Assembly: GCA_900313435.1 (NCBI GenBank) | Contig: OMRF01000087.1 | Span: forward strand, 1 to 8,951 | DNA from: an uncultured Lachnospiraceae bacterium | GTDB taxonomy: Bacteria > Bacillota > Clostridia > Lachnospirales > Lachnospiraceae | Direction of reading: 5' to 3' | Length of the DNA stretch: 8,951 nt | In this document: positions 1 to 6,356 of the stretch, in pieces | Position numbering within the stretch: the first letter of the stretch is position 1 | Layout: every line of letters starts with the position of its first letter | Translations under genes and position numbers: made by a program | Notes under the pieces: generated by a model | Seen by the model: the letters and a program-made list of their open reading frames with translations, nothing else | The model's database searches: none | Told to the model about the DNA's origin: nothing

Positions 1-564
1 AACGACCACATCATCGGGAACCGGAATATCGGTATGAGTGAAATTCCATATCGCCTTTACTCCGTTTCTGATGAGATCTGAAGCTACTTTGAGCGCATCA
101 GACCGCGGTATCGTAAGCGCGGCTATATCGACCCTGTTTTTTTCGAGAAATCCGGGCATATCGTCATACATCATTATCTTTCTGCCGGCCACGGTTTTGT
201 TTGAAAGCTTCTCGTCAATATCGAAAAGCCCTATGATGTCAAAACTCATATTCCCTGAGCGGATGTATCTCGTGATCGCCTGTCCGAGATTTCCGGCGCC
301 TATTATGATCACGGGATGGACGGTATTTAACCCCAGTATCTTCGCGATCTCGTCGTGAAGGTGATCCACATTGTAGCCATAACCCTGGGTTCCGAAGCCT
401 CCGAAATTGTTGAGATCCTGCCTTATCTGTGATGCCGTGACATGCATCCTTTTTGAGAGCTCATTTGATGATATGCGTTCAAAGCCTTCATTCATAAGCT
501 CTTCCAGGTATCTCAAGTATCTCGGGAGGCGCCTTATCACAGCGCTAGAAATGTCTTTTTCCAT
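1..564 (-). CDS. rex: Redox-sensing transcriptional repressor Rex (3' end cut off by window edge)
   Basis: Rex is a homodimeric DNA-binding repressor that senses the NADH/NAD+ ratio and, in Gram-positive bacteria, controls fermentation and respiration genes. I translated it by hand because the frame runs off the left edge. 188 codons are visible, against a usual length of about 210, so roughly 25 C-terminal residues are missing. The N-terminal winged helix (about residues 1-80) carries the family-typical RRLPRYLRYLEEL (11-23), a recognition region around TASQIRQDLNNFGGFG (43-58) and QGYGYNV (60-66). A Rossmann domain follows, with VIIIGAGNLGQA (85-96) containing the GxGxxG nucleotide-binding loop and FDID (114-117) at the end of the second strand. 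The start is the ATG at 564-562. Upstream, the first in-frame triplet of note is the TGA that ends the ABC-F gene, so no longer form is possible. There is no SD; a promoter sits immediately upstream (separate entry). It is last in view of the leuS-icd-ABC-F-rex cluster. Confidence 0.96.
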   Translation of the reverse strand, partial: MEKDISSAVIRRLPRYLRYLEELMNEGFERISSNELSKRMHVTASQIRQDLNNFGGFGTQGYGYNVDHLHDEIAKILGLNTVHPVIIIGAGNLGQAITRYIRSGNMSFDIIGLFDIDEKLSNKTVAGRKIMMYDDMPGFLEKNRVDIAALTIPRSDALKVASDLIRNGVKAIWNFTHTDIPVPDDVVV

Positions 565-572
565 AAAAGAAA

Positions 573-601
573 AGTATAGAAATAATATGCGTTTTTGTCA
601 A
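573..601 (-). promoter_or_regulatory. Near-consensus sigma-A promoter for rex, predicting a leaderless mRNA
   Basis: On the minus strand a perfect -35 TTGACA (601-596) is followed by exactly 17 bp and a -10 TATACT (578-573), 5 of 6 to TATAAT. The -35 overlaps the TGA stop of the ABC-F gene (600-598). Only 8 pyrimidines separate the -10 from the rex ATG. The first purine downstream is the A of that ATG (564), nine bases past the -10 box, so transcription probably starts at or within a few bases of the start codon. The hexamers and spacing are seen directly; activity is inferred. No Rex-type operator (TTGT...ACAA dyad of 18 bp) overlaps it. Confidence 0.75.
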
Positions 602-2514
602 ACACCGGAAAGCCTATCCCATTCATCATAGAGTTCCTGAAGCGCCTTTTTTGCTTCCTCCTGTTTTTGTGAAAGCTCTGTGAGAACCAGGGAATTACTC
701 ATGTTTTCAGGCTTCTGGATTTCAAAGTCAAGCTCCTTAATGCTTGTTTCAAGAGCTTCTATCTCTTCCTCGGTCTTTTTCAGAAGTCTTTCAGTCTTCT
801 GTTTCTTTGCTTTTTCCTCTTTGCTCCTTGAAAAAGCCTCCTTTGAGGCAGTTGCCTTCAAGGTCTTTTCGGCAGCGTCTTCCTCTTCCATGGTATATAA
901 GGCATGAAGTTCATCCCTCTTTTTTACATAATAATCATAATCTCCCAGATACTCTATCAATCTCTGGTTGTAGAGTTCCAATATTCGAGTGGCAACGCTG
1001 TTCACAAAGTATCTGTCATGCGAAACAAAGAGTATCGTTCCGTCAAAGATCGATAAAGCATCCTCAAGCGCCTCTTTTGATTCCATATCAAGATGGTTGG
1101 TGGGCTCGTCCAGTATCAGGAAATTGTCATGGGAAAGCATTAGGGATGTTAATGATACTCTTGCCCTCTCACCGCCGGAAAGCTGTCCTATCCTTTCGTT
1201 GATATCGTCTCCCGTGAAAGAAAAGGCTGAAAGAGCCTGCCTTATGGAAAGCTCGGTCATTTGCGGATAATTGTCGTGAACCTCATCAAGGATCGTTTTT
1301 TCCTCTGAAAGCCCCTTCTGCTCCTGATCAAAGTAACCGGGTGAAACATTAGTGCCAAGCCTTACATGACCATTATCCGGATCTTTAAGGTATGAAAGCA
1401 GCTGCTTTAAAAGCGTGGTCTTTCCTGTTCCGTTGTCTCCTATCAGAGCTACACGTTCTCCTCTTTTAAGTTCAAAAGAGAGATCCCTGTAAAGCACTTT
1501 GTCATCAAATGCTTTTTCAAGAGAGTTTACCGAAAGCACATCCTTCCCGCTTTCAAACCGGGAGGAAAATAAGGGGCGGATCACGCCTTCTTCTTTCAAT
1601 TCGTGAATGATCTCGATCTTTTCAAGAAGCTTTTCCCTTGATTCAGCCCTTTTTATGGACTTTTCCCTGTTGAACTGCTTAAGCTTCTTTATGACCTCCT
1701 CCTGATGTGCAATCTCTCTTTGCTGCTTTTGAGCAGCTCTTTTGTTTGTTATAAGCTCAGTTTCTCTCTGGGAAACAAAAGCCTCGTAATTGCCCCGGTA
1801 GGTTCGTCCGCCCTCGTCATACAAAGACAGTACATGATCAGTTACCTTGTTGAGAAAGTATCTGTCGTGAGCCACGAGAAGATATGCGCCTTTGTAAGCG
1901 GAAAGAAAGCCTTCAAGCCACTCTATGCTCTTAAGGTCAAGGTGGTTGATGGGCTCGTCAAGGATTAGAAGATCGGGACTCCCCATAAGTATCCGCGCAA
2001 GGGAAAGCCTGGTCTTCTGACCACCCGAAAGAGTGTCTGTAGATCTTGAAAAGTCTGATCGCTCAAAGCCAAGCCCTATGAGGGCTCCTTCAACTTCGCT
2101 TCTGTATGAGGGACCGCCCTTTAACTCAAAAAGATGTGAAAGAGTCTGATAATCCTCAATATGACGGGAAAGCTCCTCACCAGAAAGCTTCTTCATCTCA
2201 TCTTCCATAAGAGCGAGCTTTTTTTCATCGGAAATGATATCAGGTCTTGAGCCAAAGACATAATCAAAAAGGCTCCCTTCCATGACAGTGTTGACATACT
2301 GCGGAAGATAGCCTATACGGGCATCCTTTTCAAGAGCCGTGACTCCGTCATCTTCCGGAAGGAGACCCGCGATGATATTAAGGAGCGTGGTCTTTCCGGA
2401 ACCGTTCCTTCCGACAAGGGCAAAATGCTCCCCTCTCTCGATGGAAAAGCTGATGTCATTTAGAACGGTAACATCGCCGAAACTTTTTTTGATATGTGAT
2501 ACTGAAAGAAGCAT
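598..2514 (-). CDS. ABC-F family ATPase, YdiF-like, with C-terminal coiled coil
   Basis: ABC-F proteins are soluble twin-ATPase factors that act on the ribosome (E-site binding, relief of stalling, or antibiotic resistance) and have no membrane domain. The 638-residue protein has two nucleotide-binding domains. NBD1 has Walker A GRNGSGKT (35-42), signature LSGGQ (162-166), Walker B LLILDE (182-187) and the H-loop His in AHDRYF (H216). A charged helical linker (about 245-320) is the P-site tRNA-interaction motif region. NBD2 has GDNGTGKT (359-366), LSGGE (445-449), FLILDEP (465-471) and SHDRYF (498-503). Both catalytic glutamates are present. The Lys/Glu-rich tail (about 530-638) predicts the coiled coil seen in YdiF/Uup-type members. 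Length and the neighbouring rex fit B. subtilis YdiF (about 640 residues, near rex), but the subgroup is inferred. NBD1 has LDEPINHLD where LDEPTNHLD is usual. Its ATG overlaps the icd stop (TAATG) and I see no SD, so translation is probably coupled to icd. An antibiotic-resistance role cannot be told from sequence. Confidence 0.95.
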   Translation of the reverse strand: MLLSVSHIKKSFGDVTVLNDISFSIERGEHFALVGRNGSGKTTLLNIIAGLLPEDDGVTALEKDARIGYLPQYVNTVMEGSLFDYVFGSRPDIISDEKKLALMEDEMKKLSGEELSRHIEDYQTLSHLFELKGGPSYRSEVEGALIGLGFERSDFSRSTDTLSGGQKTRLSLARILMGSPDLLILDEPINHLDLKSIEWLEGFLSAYKGAYLLVAHDRYFLNKVTDHVLSLYDEGGRTYRGNYEAFVSQRETELITNKRAAQKQQREIAHQEEVIKKLKQFNREKSIKRAESREKLLEKIEIIHELKEEGVIRPLFSSRFESGKDVLSVNSLEKAFDDKVLYRDLSFELKRGERVALIGDNGTGKTTLLKQLLSYLKDPDNGHVRLGTNVSPGYFDQEQKGLSEEKTILDEVHDNYPQMTELSIRQALSAFSFTGDDINERIGQLSGGERARVSLTSLMLSHDNFLILDEPTNHLDMESKEALEDALSIFDGTILFVSHDRYFVNSVATRILELYNQRLIEYLGDYDYYVKKRDELHALYTMEEEDAAEKTLKATASKEAFSRSKEEKAKKQKTERLLKKTEEEIEALETSIKELDFEIQKPENMSNSLVLTELSQKQEEAKKALQELYDEWDRLSGV

Positions 2515-3728
2515 TACAGTAGTTTGGAAAGTCTGTTCGCAATTTCCTTTATGAAGGCTTCGGTTGAAAGCTTTTCAGGATTTTTCAGAGAGGTAATGAG
2601 CACAAGATCGCCGGTCATCTTCCCGCTTTCTATAGTCTCAAGAGTAGCCTTTTCAAGCTTATCAGCAAAATCGCAGAGCTCATTTATATTATCAAGCTCC
2701 CCTCTTTTTCTGAGTGCCCCTGACCACGCAAATATGCTAGCTACGGAATTGGTTGATGTCTCTTCGCCCTTCAGATGCTTGTAATAATGTCTCTGTACGG
2801 TCCCGTGAGCAGCCTCATATTCAAAATAGCCGTGCGGAGATACAAGGACAGAAGTCATCATGGCCAGTGAGCCGAAGGCAGATGAGAGCATATCGCTCAT
2901 CACATCTCCGTCATAATTCTTGAGAGCCCAGACGAAGCCTCCCTTTGATTTCATTACACGGGCTACGGCGTCATCTATCAGGGTGTAAAAATATGTGATA
3001 CCTGCTTTTTCAAAGCTGTCTTTGAATTCCTTTTCATAGATCTCTTCAAAGACGTCCTTGAAGGTATGGTCGTACTTCTTTGAAATAGTATCCTTTGATG
3101 AAAACCAAAGATCTTCTTTTCTGTCCAACGCAAACATGAAGCAGGAACGGGCAAAGCTTTCGATCGAAGAAAGCACATTGTACTCGCCTTTAAATACGCC
3201 GCTCTCGCCCTCCTTGAAATCGAATACTGTCTGCCTTTGAGCATTTCCTTCGGCGTCTGTAAATACGATCTCGGCCTTTCCGGGACCTTTTATCTTCATC
3301 TCGGAATCCTTGTATACGTCACCGTATGCGTGACGGGCTATGGTGATGGGTTTTTCCCAGGTCCTGACATTGGGCTCAATTCCCTTTACGAGGATCGGCG
3401 CACGAAATACCGTGCCGTCAAGTATCGCCCTGATAGTACCGTTGGGGGACTTGTACATCTCCTTAAGTCCGTATTCCGAAACTCTTGCCTGATTTGGTGT
3501 GATAGTCGCGCACTTTACGGCAACACCATACTTTTTGGTGGCTTCCGCGGCATCAACGGTGATCCTGTCATTTGTCTCGTCACGCTTTTTTAAGCCAAGA
3601 TCAAAGTACTCGGTCTTAAGGTCAATGAAGGGGCAGATCAGCTCATCCTTTATCTCCTGCCATATTATCCTTGTCATTTCATCCCCGTCCATCTCGACAA
3701 GGGGCGTTTTCATTTCAATTTTAGACAT
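2514..3728 (-). CDS. icd: NADP-dependent isocitrate dehydrogenase, eukaryote-like homodimeric type
   Basis: It oxidatively decarboxylates isocitrate to 2-oxoglutarate with reduction of NADP+, in the cytoplasm. The 404-residue protein resembles human IDH1 rather than the E. coli/B. subtilis Icd type. The isocitrate-binding loop SPNGTIR (94-100), R109 in GTVFR, R132 in ARHAYGD, catalytic Y139 and K212 (SSKDT), and metal ligands D252 (LIDD), D275 and D279 (NYDGDVMSD) fall at the same numbers as in human IDH1. The coenzyme loop AAHGTVQRHY (306-315) has the Arg/His pair (R313, H314) typical of NADP+ specificity. The ATG at 3728 is preceded by SD TAAGGA with a 7-nt gap. It follows leuS by 10 nt and overlaps the ABC-F start by 1 nt. 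No citrate synthase or aconitase gene is visible nearby, so a role in glutamate precursor and NADPH supply is inferred. Confidence 0.97.
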   Translation of the reverse strand: MSKIEMKTPLVEMDGDEMTRIIWQEIKDELICPFIDLKTEYFDLGLKKRDETNDRITVDAAEATKKYGVAVKCATITPNQARVSEYGLKEMYKSPNGTIRAILDGTVFRAPILVKGIEPNVRTWEKPITIARHAYGDVYKDSEMKIKGPGKAEIVFTDAEGNAQRQTVFDFKEGESGVFKGEYNVLSSIESFARSCFMFALDRKEDLWFSSKDTISKKYDHTFKDVFEEIYEKEFKDSFEKAGITYFYTLIDDAVARVMKSKGGFVWALKNYDGDVMSDMLSSAFGSLAMMTSVLVSPHGYFEYEAAHGTVQRHYYKHLKGEETSTNSVASIFAWSGALRKRGELDNINELCDFADKLEKATLETIESGKMTGDLVLITSLKNPEKLSTEAFIKEIANRLSKLL

Positions 3729-3735
3729 GTTTTTT

Positions 3736-3741
3736 TCCTTA
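3736..3741 (-). promoter_or_regulatory. Ribosome binding site of icd, overlapping the leuS stop
   Basis: The minus strand reads TAAGGA, 7 nt before the icd ATG. Its first three bases are the TAA stop of leuS, so terminating leuS ribosomes sit on the icd SD. This suggests translational coupling of the two genes. Confidence 0.85.
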
Positions 3742-6201
3742 TTTCACAACAAAATTAATGATACGTCCGGGCACGAAGATCTCCTTTACGATATTTCCGG
3801 AAAGCTTTGAATCTACTGCCTCATGACCTGCCTTTATCGCTTCATCCTTTGAGACATTTTTCGGAAGGGTTACAACAACCTTGGTCTTTCCGTTCACCTG
3901 AACGGGGATCTCTATCGTATCCTCTTCCATGAGCTTCTCGTCAAAATCCGGCCACCCCGCCTCAAATACGGAATTCTTGTTTCCAAGCGCCTCCCAAAGC
4001 TCCTCGGCGATATGGGGGGCAAAGGGTGCAAGAAGCCTTGCGTAAGTTCCGAGAGTTTCTTTGTCAACCCCTGATGTCTTCGAAAACTCCTGGAATTTGT
4101 TGTTGAATTCCATAAAGGCTGATACCACGGTATTTAAGGAGAAGTTCTTCATCCTTGAAGTAATGGTATAGGAAAGCTGGTGACGAAGGCGTATCAGTTC
4201 CGGAGTCTCTTTTACATCCTTGTCCTTTTCCTCCATCACAAGGCGGTACAGCTTCGAGATGAAGCGGTAAACCCCGTCTATTCCACGGTCGTCCCATTCA
4301 GCGTCAAGCTCGGGAGGTCCGACAAAAAGCTCATAGAGCCGAAGTGAATCGCAGCCATAATTTTCAATCAGGTCATCCGGCGACACCACATTGCCCTTTG
4401 ATTTTGACATCTTGATCCCGTTCTTTCCCGTGATCATACCCTGATTAAAGAGCTTTTTAAAGGGCTCGTCAAAATCCACGACTCCGATATCATGGAGGAA
4501 CATCGTGTAGAATCTCGCGTAGAGAAGATGAAGGACGGCATGCTCCACGCCGCCGACATACATGTCAACGGGGAGATATTTATCAGCTCTTTCCTTTGAA
4601 ACAAGCGCCTTATCATTTTTGCTGTCGACATAGCGGAGGAAGTACCATGATGAGCCTGCCCACTGAGGCATGGTATTTGTTTCTCTTTTTCCCGGACCGC
4701 CGCACTTCGGACATTTGCAGTTCACCCAGTCCTCCATTGCTGCAAGAGGTGACTCTCCGGTGCCTGTGGGCTCATAGGAATCAACGTCCGGAAGGAGCAG
4801 CGGAAGTTCCTCCTCAGGAACCGGCACGGGACCGCACTTTTCACAGTGGACTATGGGAATAGGCTCTCCCCAGTATCTCTGGCGGGAGAAGACCCAGTCA
4901 CGGAATTTATAATTCTTCTTTTTCTTGCCAAGCCCCTTCTTTTCGATGATCTCCGGTGCGTTTTGCTTCAACTCGGAGGATTCCATTCCGTCCCATTCCC
5001 CGGAATTTATCATTATTCCTGAGGCGGCAGTATACGCGCCCTCATTTTCGGGAGGGACATTGCCGTCCTCCGGAGTGATGCCATCCATGGGGATGCGTCC
5101 GTCATTTGTAGCCTTTCCGTTTTTGGATATGACCTGAATGATGGGGATATCAAATTTCTTTGCAAACTCATAGTCCCTGTCATCATGGGCAGGCACGCAC
5201 ATCACCGCGCCAGTTCCGTAATCTGCGAGTACATAATCGGAAAGCCAGATGGGAACCTTCTTACCGTTTATGGGATTTATCGCATAGCTTCCGGTAAAGA
5301 CACCTGTCTTTTCCTTATTCTGGAGCCTGTCGACTGAGGATTTCTTCGATGTCGCGAATATATAATCCTCTACCGCCTTTTCATTCTCCGGTGTCGCAAG
5401 GGATCTTGCCATATCGTGCTCGGGTGCCAGTACCATGAAGGTACAACCGAAGAGCGTGTCGGGGCGTGTAGTATAGACGGTGATCTTTTCATCCTTTCCG
5501 TCAATGGGGAAATCAACCTCGGCACCGTAGGACCTTCCTATCCAGTCGGTCTGCATCTTCTTGACCTTCTCGGGCCAGTCAAGTTTAGGAAGGTCATCAA
5601 GAAGGCGGTCAGCGTAGTTTGTGATCCTGAGCATCCACTGCTTTAAATTCTTCTTCGTAACGGGTGAGCCGCAACGTTCACAGGTTCCGTCTACGACCTC
5701 TTCGTTCGCAAGTCCCGTCTTGCAGGAGGGGCACCAGTTTATCGGCATCTCCTTTTGATATGCGAGGCCTTCCTTGAACATCTTTACAAAGATCCACTGG
5801 GTCCACTTATAGAAGTTGGGAGCTGTGGTATTAACCTCCATATCCCAGTCATAGACCGCACTGATCTGCTTTATCTGTTCCCTGATATTATCAATATTCT
5901 TTTTCGTAGAGATCGAGGGGTGCTCATGAACCTTGATAGCGTAGTTCTCAGCGGGAAGGCCGAAAGCGTCCCAGCCCATGGGGTGTATGACATATTGTCC
6001 CTTCATGATATGGTAGCGGCTTATCACATCGGATATGACATAGCCTCTCCAGTGACCTACGTGAAGGCCGTTTCCCGAAGGATAGGGAAACATATCAAGA
6101 CAATAGAATTTTTCTTTTTTCCCGTCATCTTTGTTTACGGGCTTTTCTTCCCAGATCCTGTTCCACTTTTTTTCAATCTCGGAAGGGTTATAGGTTTTCA
6201 A
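3739..6201 (-). CDS. leuS: Leucyl-tRNA synthetase (TTG start)
   Basis: This class Ia synthetase charges tRNA-Leu with leucine and hydrolyses mischarged products. The 820 residues (numbered from the TTG) fit bacterial LeuRS length. The catalytic HIGH variant is HVGH (47-50, within PYPSGNGLHVGH) and KMSKS is at 597-601. The CP1 editing domain has the threonine-rich TTRPDTLFG (244-252) and GTGAVMCVPAHDDRDYEF (329-346), with the conserved editing Asp at 343. Zinc-type cysteine pairs are CPSC (157-160), CERC (174-177) and CEKC (453-456), plus a Cys cluster at 495-500. The RYVD, HLLYAR and anticodon-binding C-terminal regions are intact, ending in INFVVK. I chose TTG at 6201-6199 because AGGAGG lies 8 nt upstream and the product then starts MKTYNPSEIEKKW, the usual LeuRS N-terminus. 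An in-frame ATG at 6279 adds 26 atypical residues and lies upstream of the likely promoter. It is probably the first gene of the leuS-icd-ABC-F-rex unit. Confidence 0.97.
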   Translation of the reverse strand: MKTYNPSEIEKKWNRIWEEKPVNKDDGKKEKFYCLDMFPYPSGNGLHVGHWRGYVISDVISRYHIMKGQYVIHPMGWDAFGLPAENYAIKVHEHPSISTKKNIDNIREQIKQISAVYDWDMEVNTTAPNFYKWTQWIFVKMFKEGLAYQKEMPINWCPSCKTGLANEEVVDGTCERCGSPVTKKNLKQWMLRITNYADRLLDDLPKLDWPEKVKKMQTDWIGRSYGAEVDFPIDGKDEKITVYTTRPDTLFGCTFMVLAPEHDMARSLATPENEKAVEDYIFATSKKSSVDRLQNKEKTGVFTGSYAINPINGKKVPIWLSDYVLADYGTGAVMCVPAHDDRDYEFAKKFDIPIIQVISKNGKATNDGRIPMDGITPEDGNVPPENEGAYTAASGIMINSGEWDGMESSELKQNAPEIIEKKGLGKKKKNYKFRDWVFSRQRYWGEPIPIVHCEKCGPVPVPEEELPLLLPDVDSYEPTGTGESPLAAMEDWVNCKCPKCGGPGKRETNTMPQWAGSSWYFLRYVDSKNDKALVSKERADKYLPVDMYVGGVEHAVLHLLYARFYTMFLHDIGVVDFDEPFKKLFNQGMITGKNGIKMSKSKGNVVSPDDLIENYGCDSLRLYELFVGPPELDAEWDDRGIDGVYRFISKLYRLVMEEKDKDVKETPELIRLRHQLSYTITSRMKNFSLNTVVSAFMEFNNKFQEFSKTSGVDKETLGTYARLLAPFAPHIAEELWEALGNKNSVFEAGWPDFDEKLMEEDTIEIPVQVNGKTKVVVTLPKNVSKDEAIKAGHEAVDSKLSGNIVKEIFVPGRIINFVVK

Positions 6202-6209
6202 TTTTCGCT

Positions 6210-6215
6210 CCTCCT
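6210..6215 (-). promoter_or_regulatory. Strong ribosome binding site that fixes the leuS TTG start
   Basis: AGGAGG on the minus strand, inside the purine-rich run GAGGAGGAG, ends 8 nt before the TTG at 6201. No comparable SD precedes the in-frame ATG at 6279. This decides the start in favour of TTG. Confidence 0.9.
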
Positions 6216-6218
6216 CGC

Positions 6219-6237
6219 TCAAAATCCCGGATTTTGA
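6219..6237 (-). promoter_or_regulatory. Hairpin in the leuS 5' leader next to the SD
   Basis: A perfect inverted repeat on the minus strand: TCAAAAT, a 5-nt loop CCGGG, then ATTTTGA. It ends 2 nt before the purine-rich SD run. It is not followed by a U tract, so it is not a terminator. It could protect the 5' end of the mRNA or modulate SD access. The stem is AT-rich and only moderately stable, so function is uncertain. Confidence 0.5.
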
Positions 6238-6257
6238 AAATGATCGCAACGGGAATG

Positions 6258-6286
6258 ATTCTATCATAAAGAACGGCAAAATTAAA
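6258..6286 (-). promoter_or_regulatory. Putative extended -10 promoter of the leuS operon
   Basis: TAGAAT (6263-6258) is preceded directly by TGA (6266-6264), an extended -10 element. The -35 at 17-bp spacing is weak (TTTAAT, 6286-6281), as is usual for extended -10 promoters. It lies between the terminator of the EF-G-like gene and leuS, and predicts a leader of about 50 nt. That leader contains no T-box core sequence (TGG-ACCGCG type), although T-boxes are common upstream of Firmicutes aminoacyl-tRNA synthetases. Confidence 0.6.
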
Positions 6287-6293
6287 GAATAAC

Positions 6294-6325
6294 AAAAAGC
6301 CCTGCAAAGAATTGCAGGGCTTTTA
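6294..6325 (-). terminator. Rho-independent terminator of the EF-G-like gene
   Basis: The GC-rich stem GCCCTGCA / TGCAGGGC (plus-strand 6299-6306 and 6313-6320) encloses a 6-nt loop. It is extended by four A:T pairs to about 12 bp and followed on the minus strand by TTTTTGTT. It lies 33 nt past the EF-G-like stop and just upstream of the leuS promoter, so it separates the two transcription units. The stem is symmetric with four T residues on the plus side, but no plus-strand gene ends here. Confidence 0.93.
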
Positions 6326-6356
6326 AGATCAAATGGTAGCAGTTTGAGCTGCGCTT

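Noticed and set aside
562..600. Possible ABC-F-Rex fusion by read-through of the TGA, since rex is in the same frame with no stop in the 11 codons between
   Set aside because: Same-frame adjacency has a one-in-three chance, the intervening codons are accounted for by a promoter, and no read-through or frameshift signal is visible.
38..631. Two plus-strand frames near the left edge
   Set aside because: They lie opposite rex and its promoter. The minus strand here encodes an unmistakable Rex protein.
744..1202. Plus-strand open frame of 152 codons
   Set aside because: It is antisense to the ABC-F coding region, overlaps conserved motifs there, has no SD, and encodes no recognisable domain; it is a shadow frame.
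5755..6237. Plus-strand open frame of 160 codons
   Set aside because: It is antisense to the conserved N-terminal half of leuS with no RBS or promoter; a shadow frame.
6202..6279. Longer leuS frame beginning at ATG 6279
   Set aside because: The extra 26 residues do not resemble LeuRS, the ATG lies upstream of the likely promoter, and the TTG at 6201 has a perfect SD and gives the usual N-terminus.
6327..6356. Small inverted repeat GCAG/CTGC just after the EF-G-like stop codon
   Set aside because: A 4-bp stem is too weak; the real terminator follows at 6324-6295.
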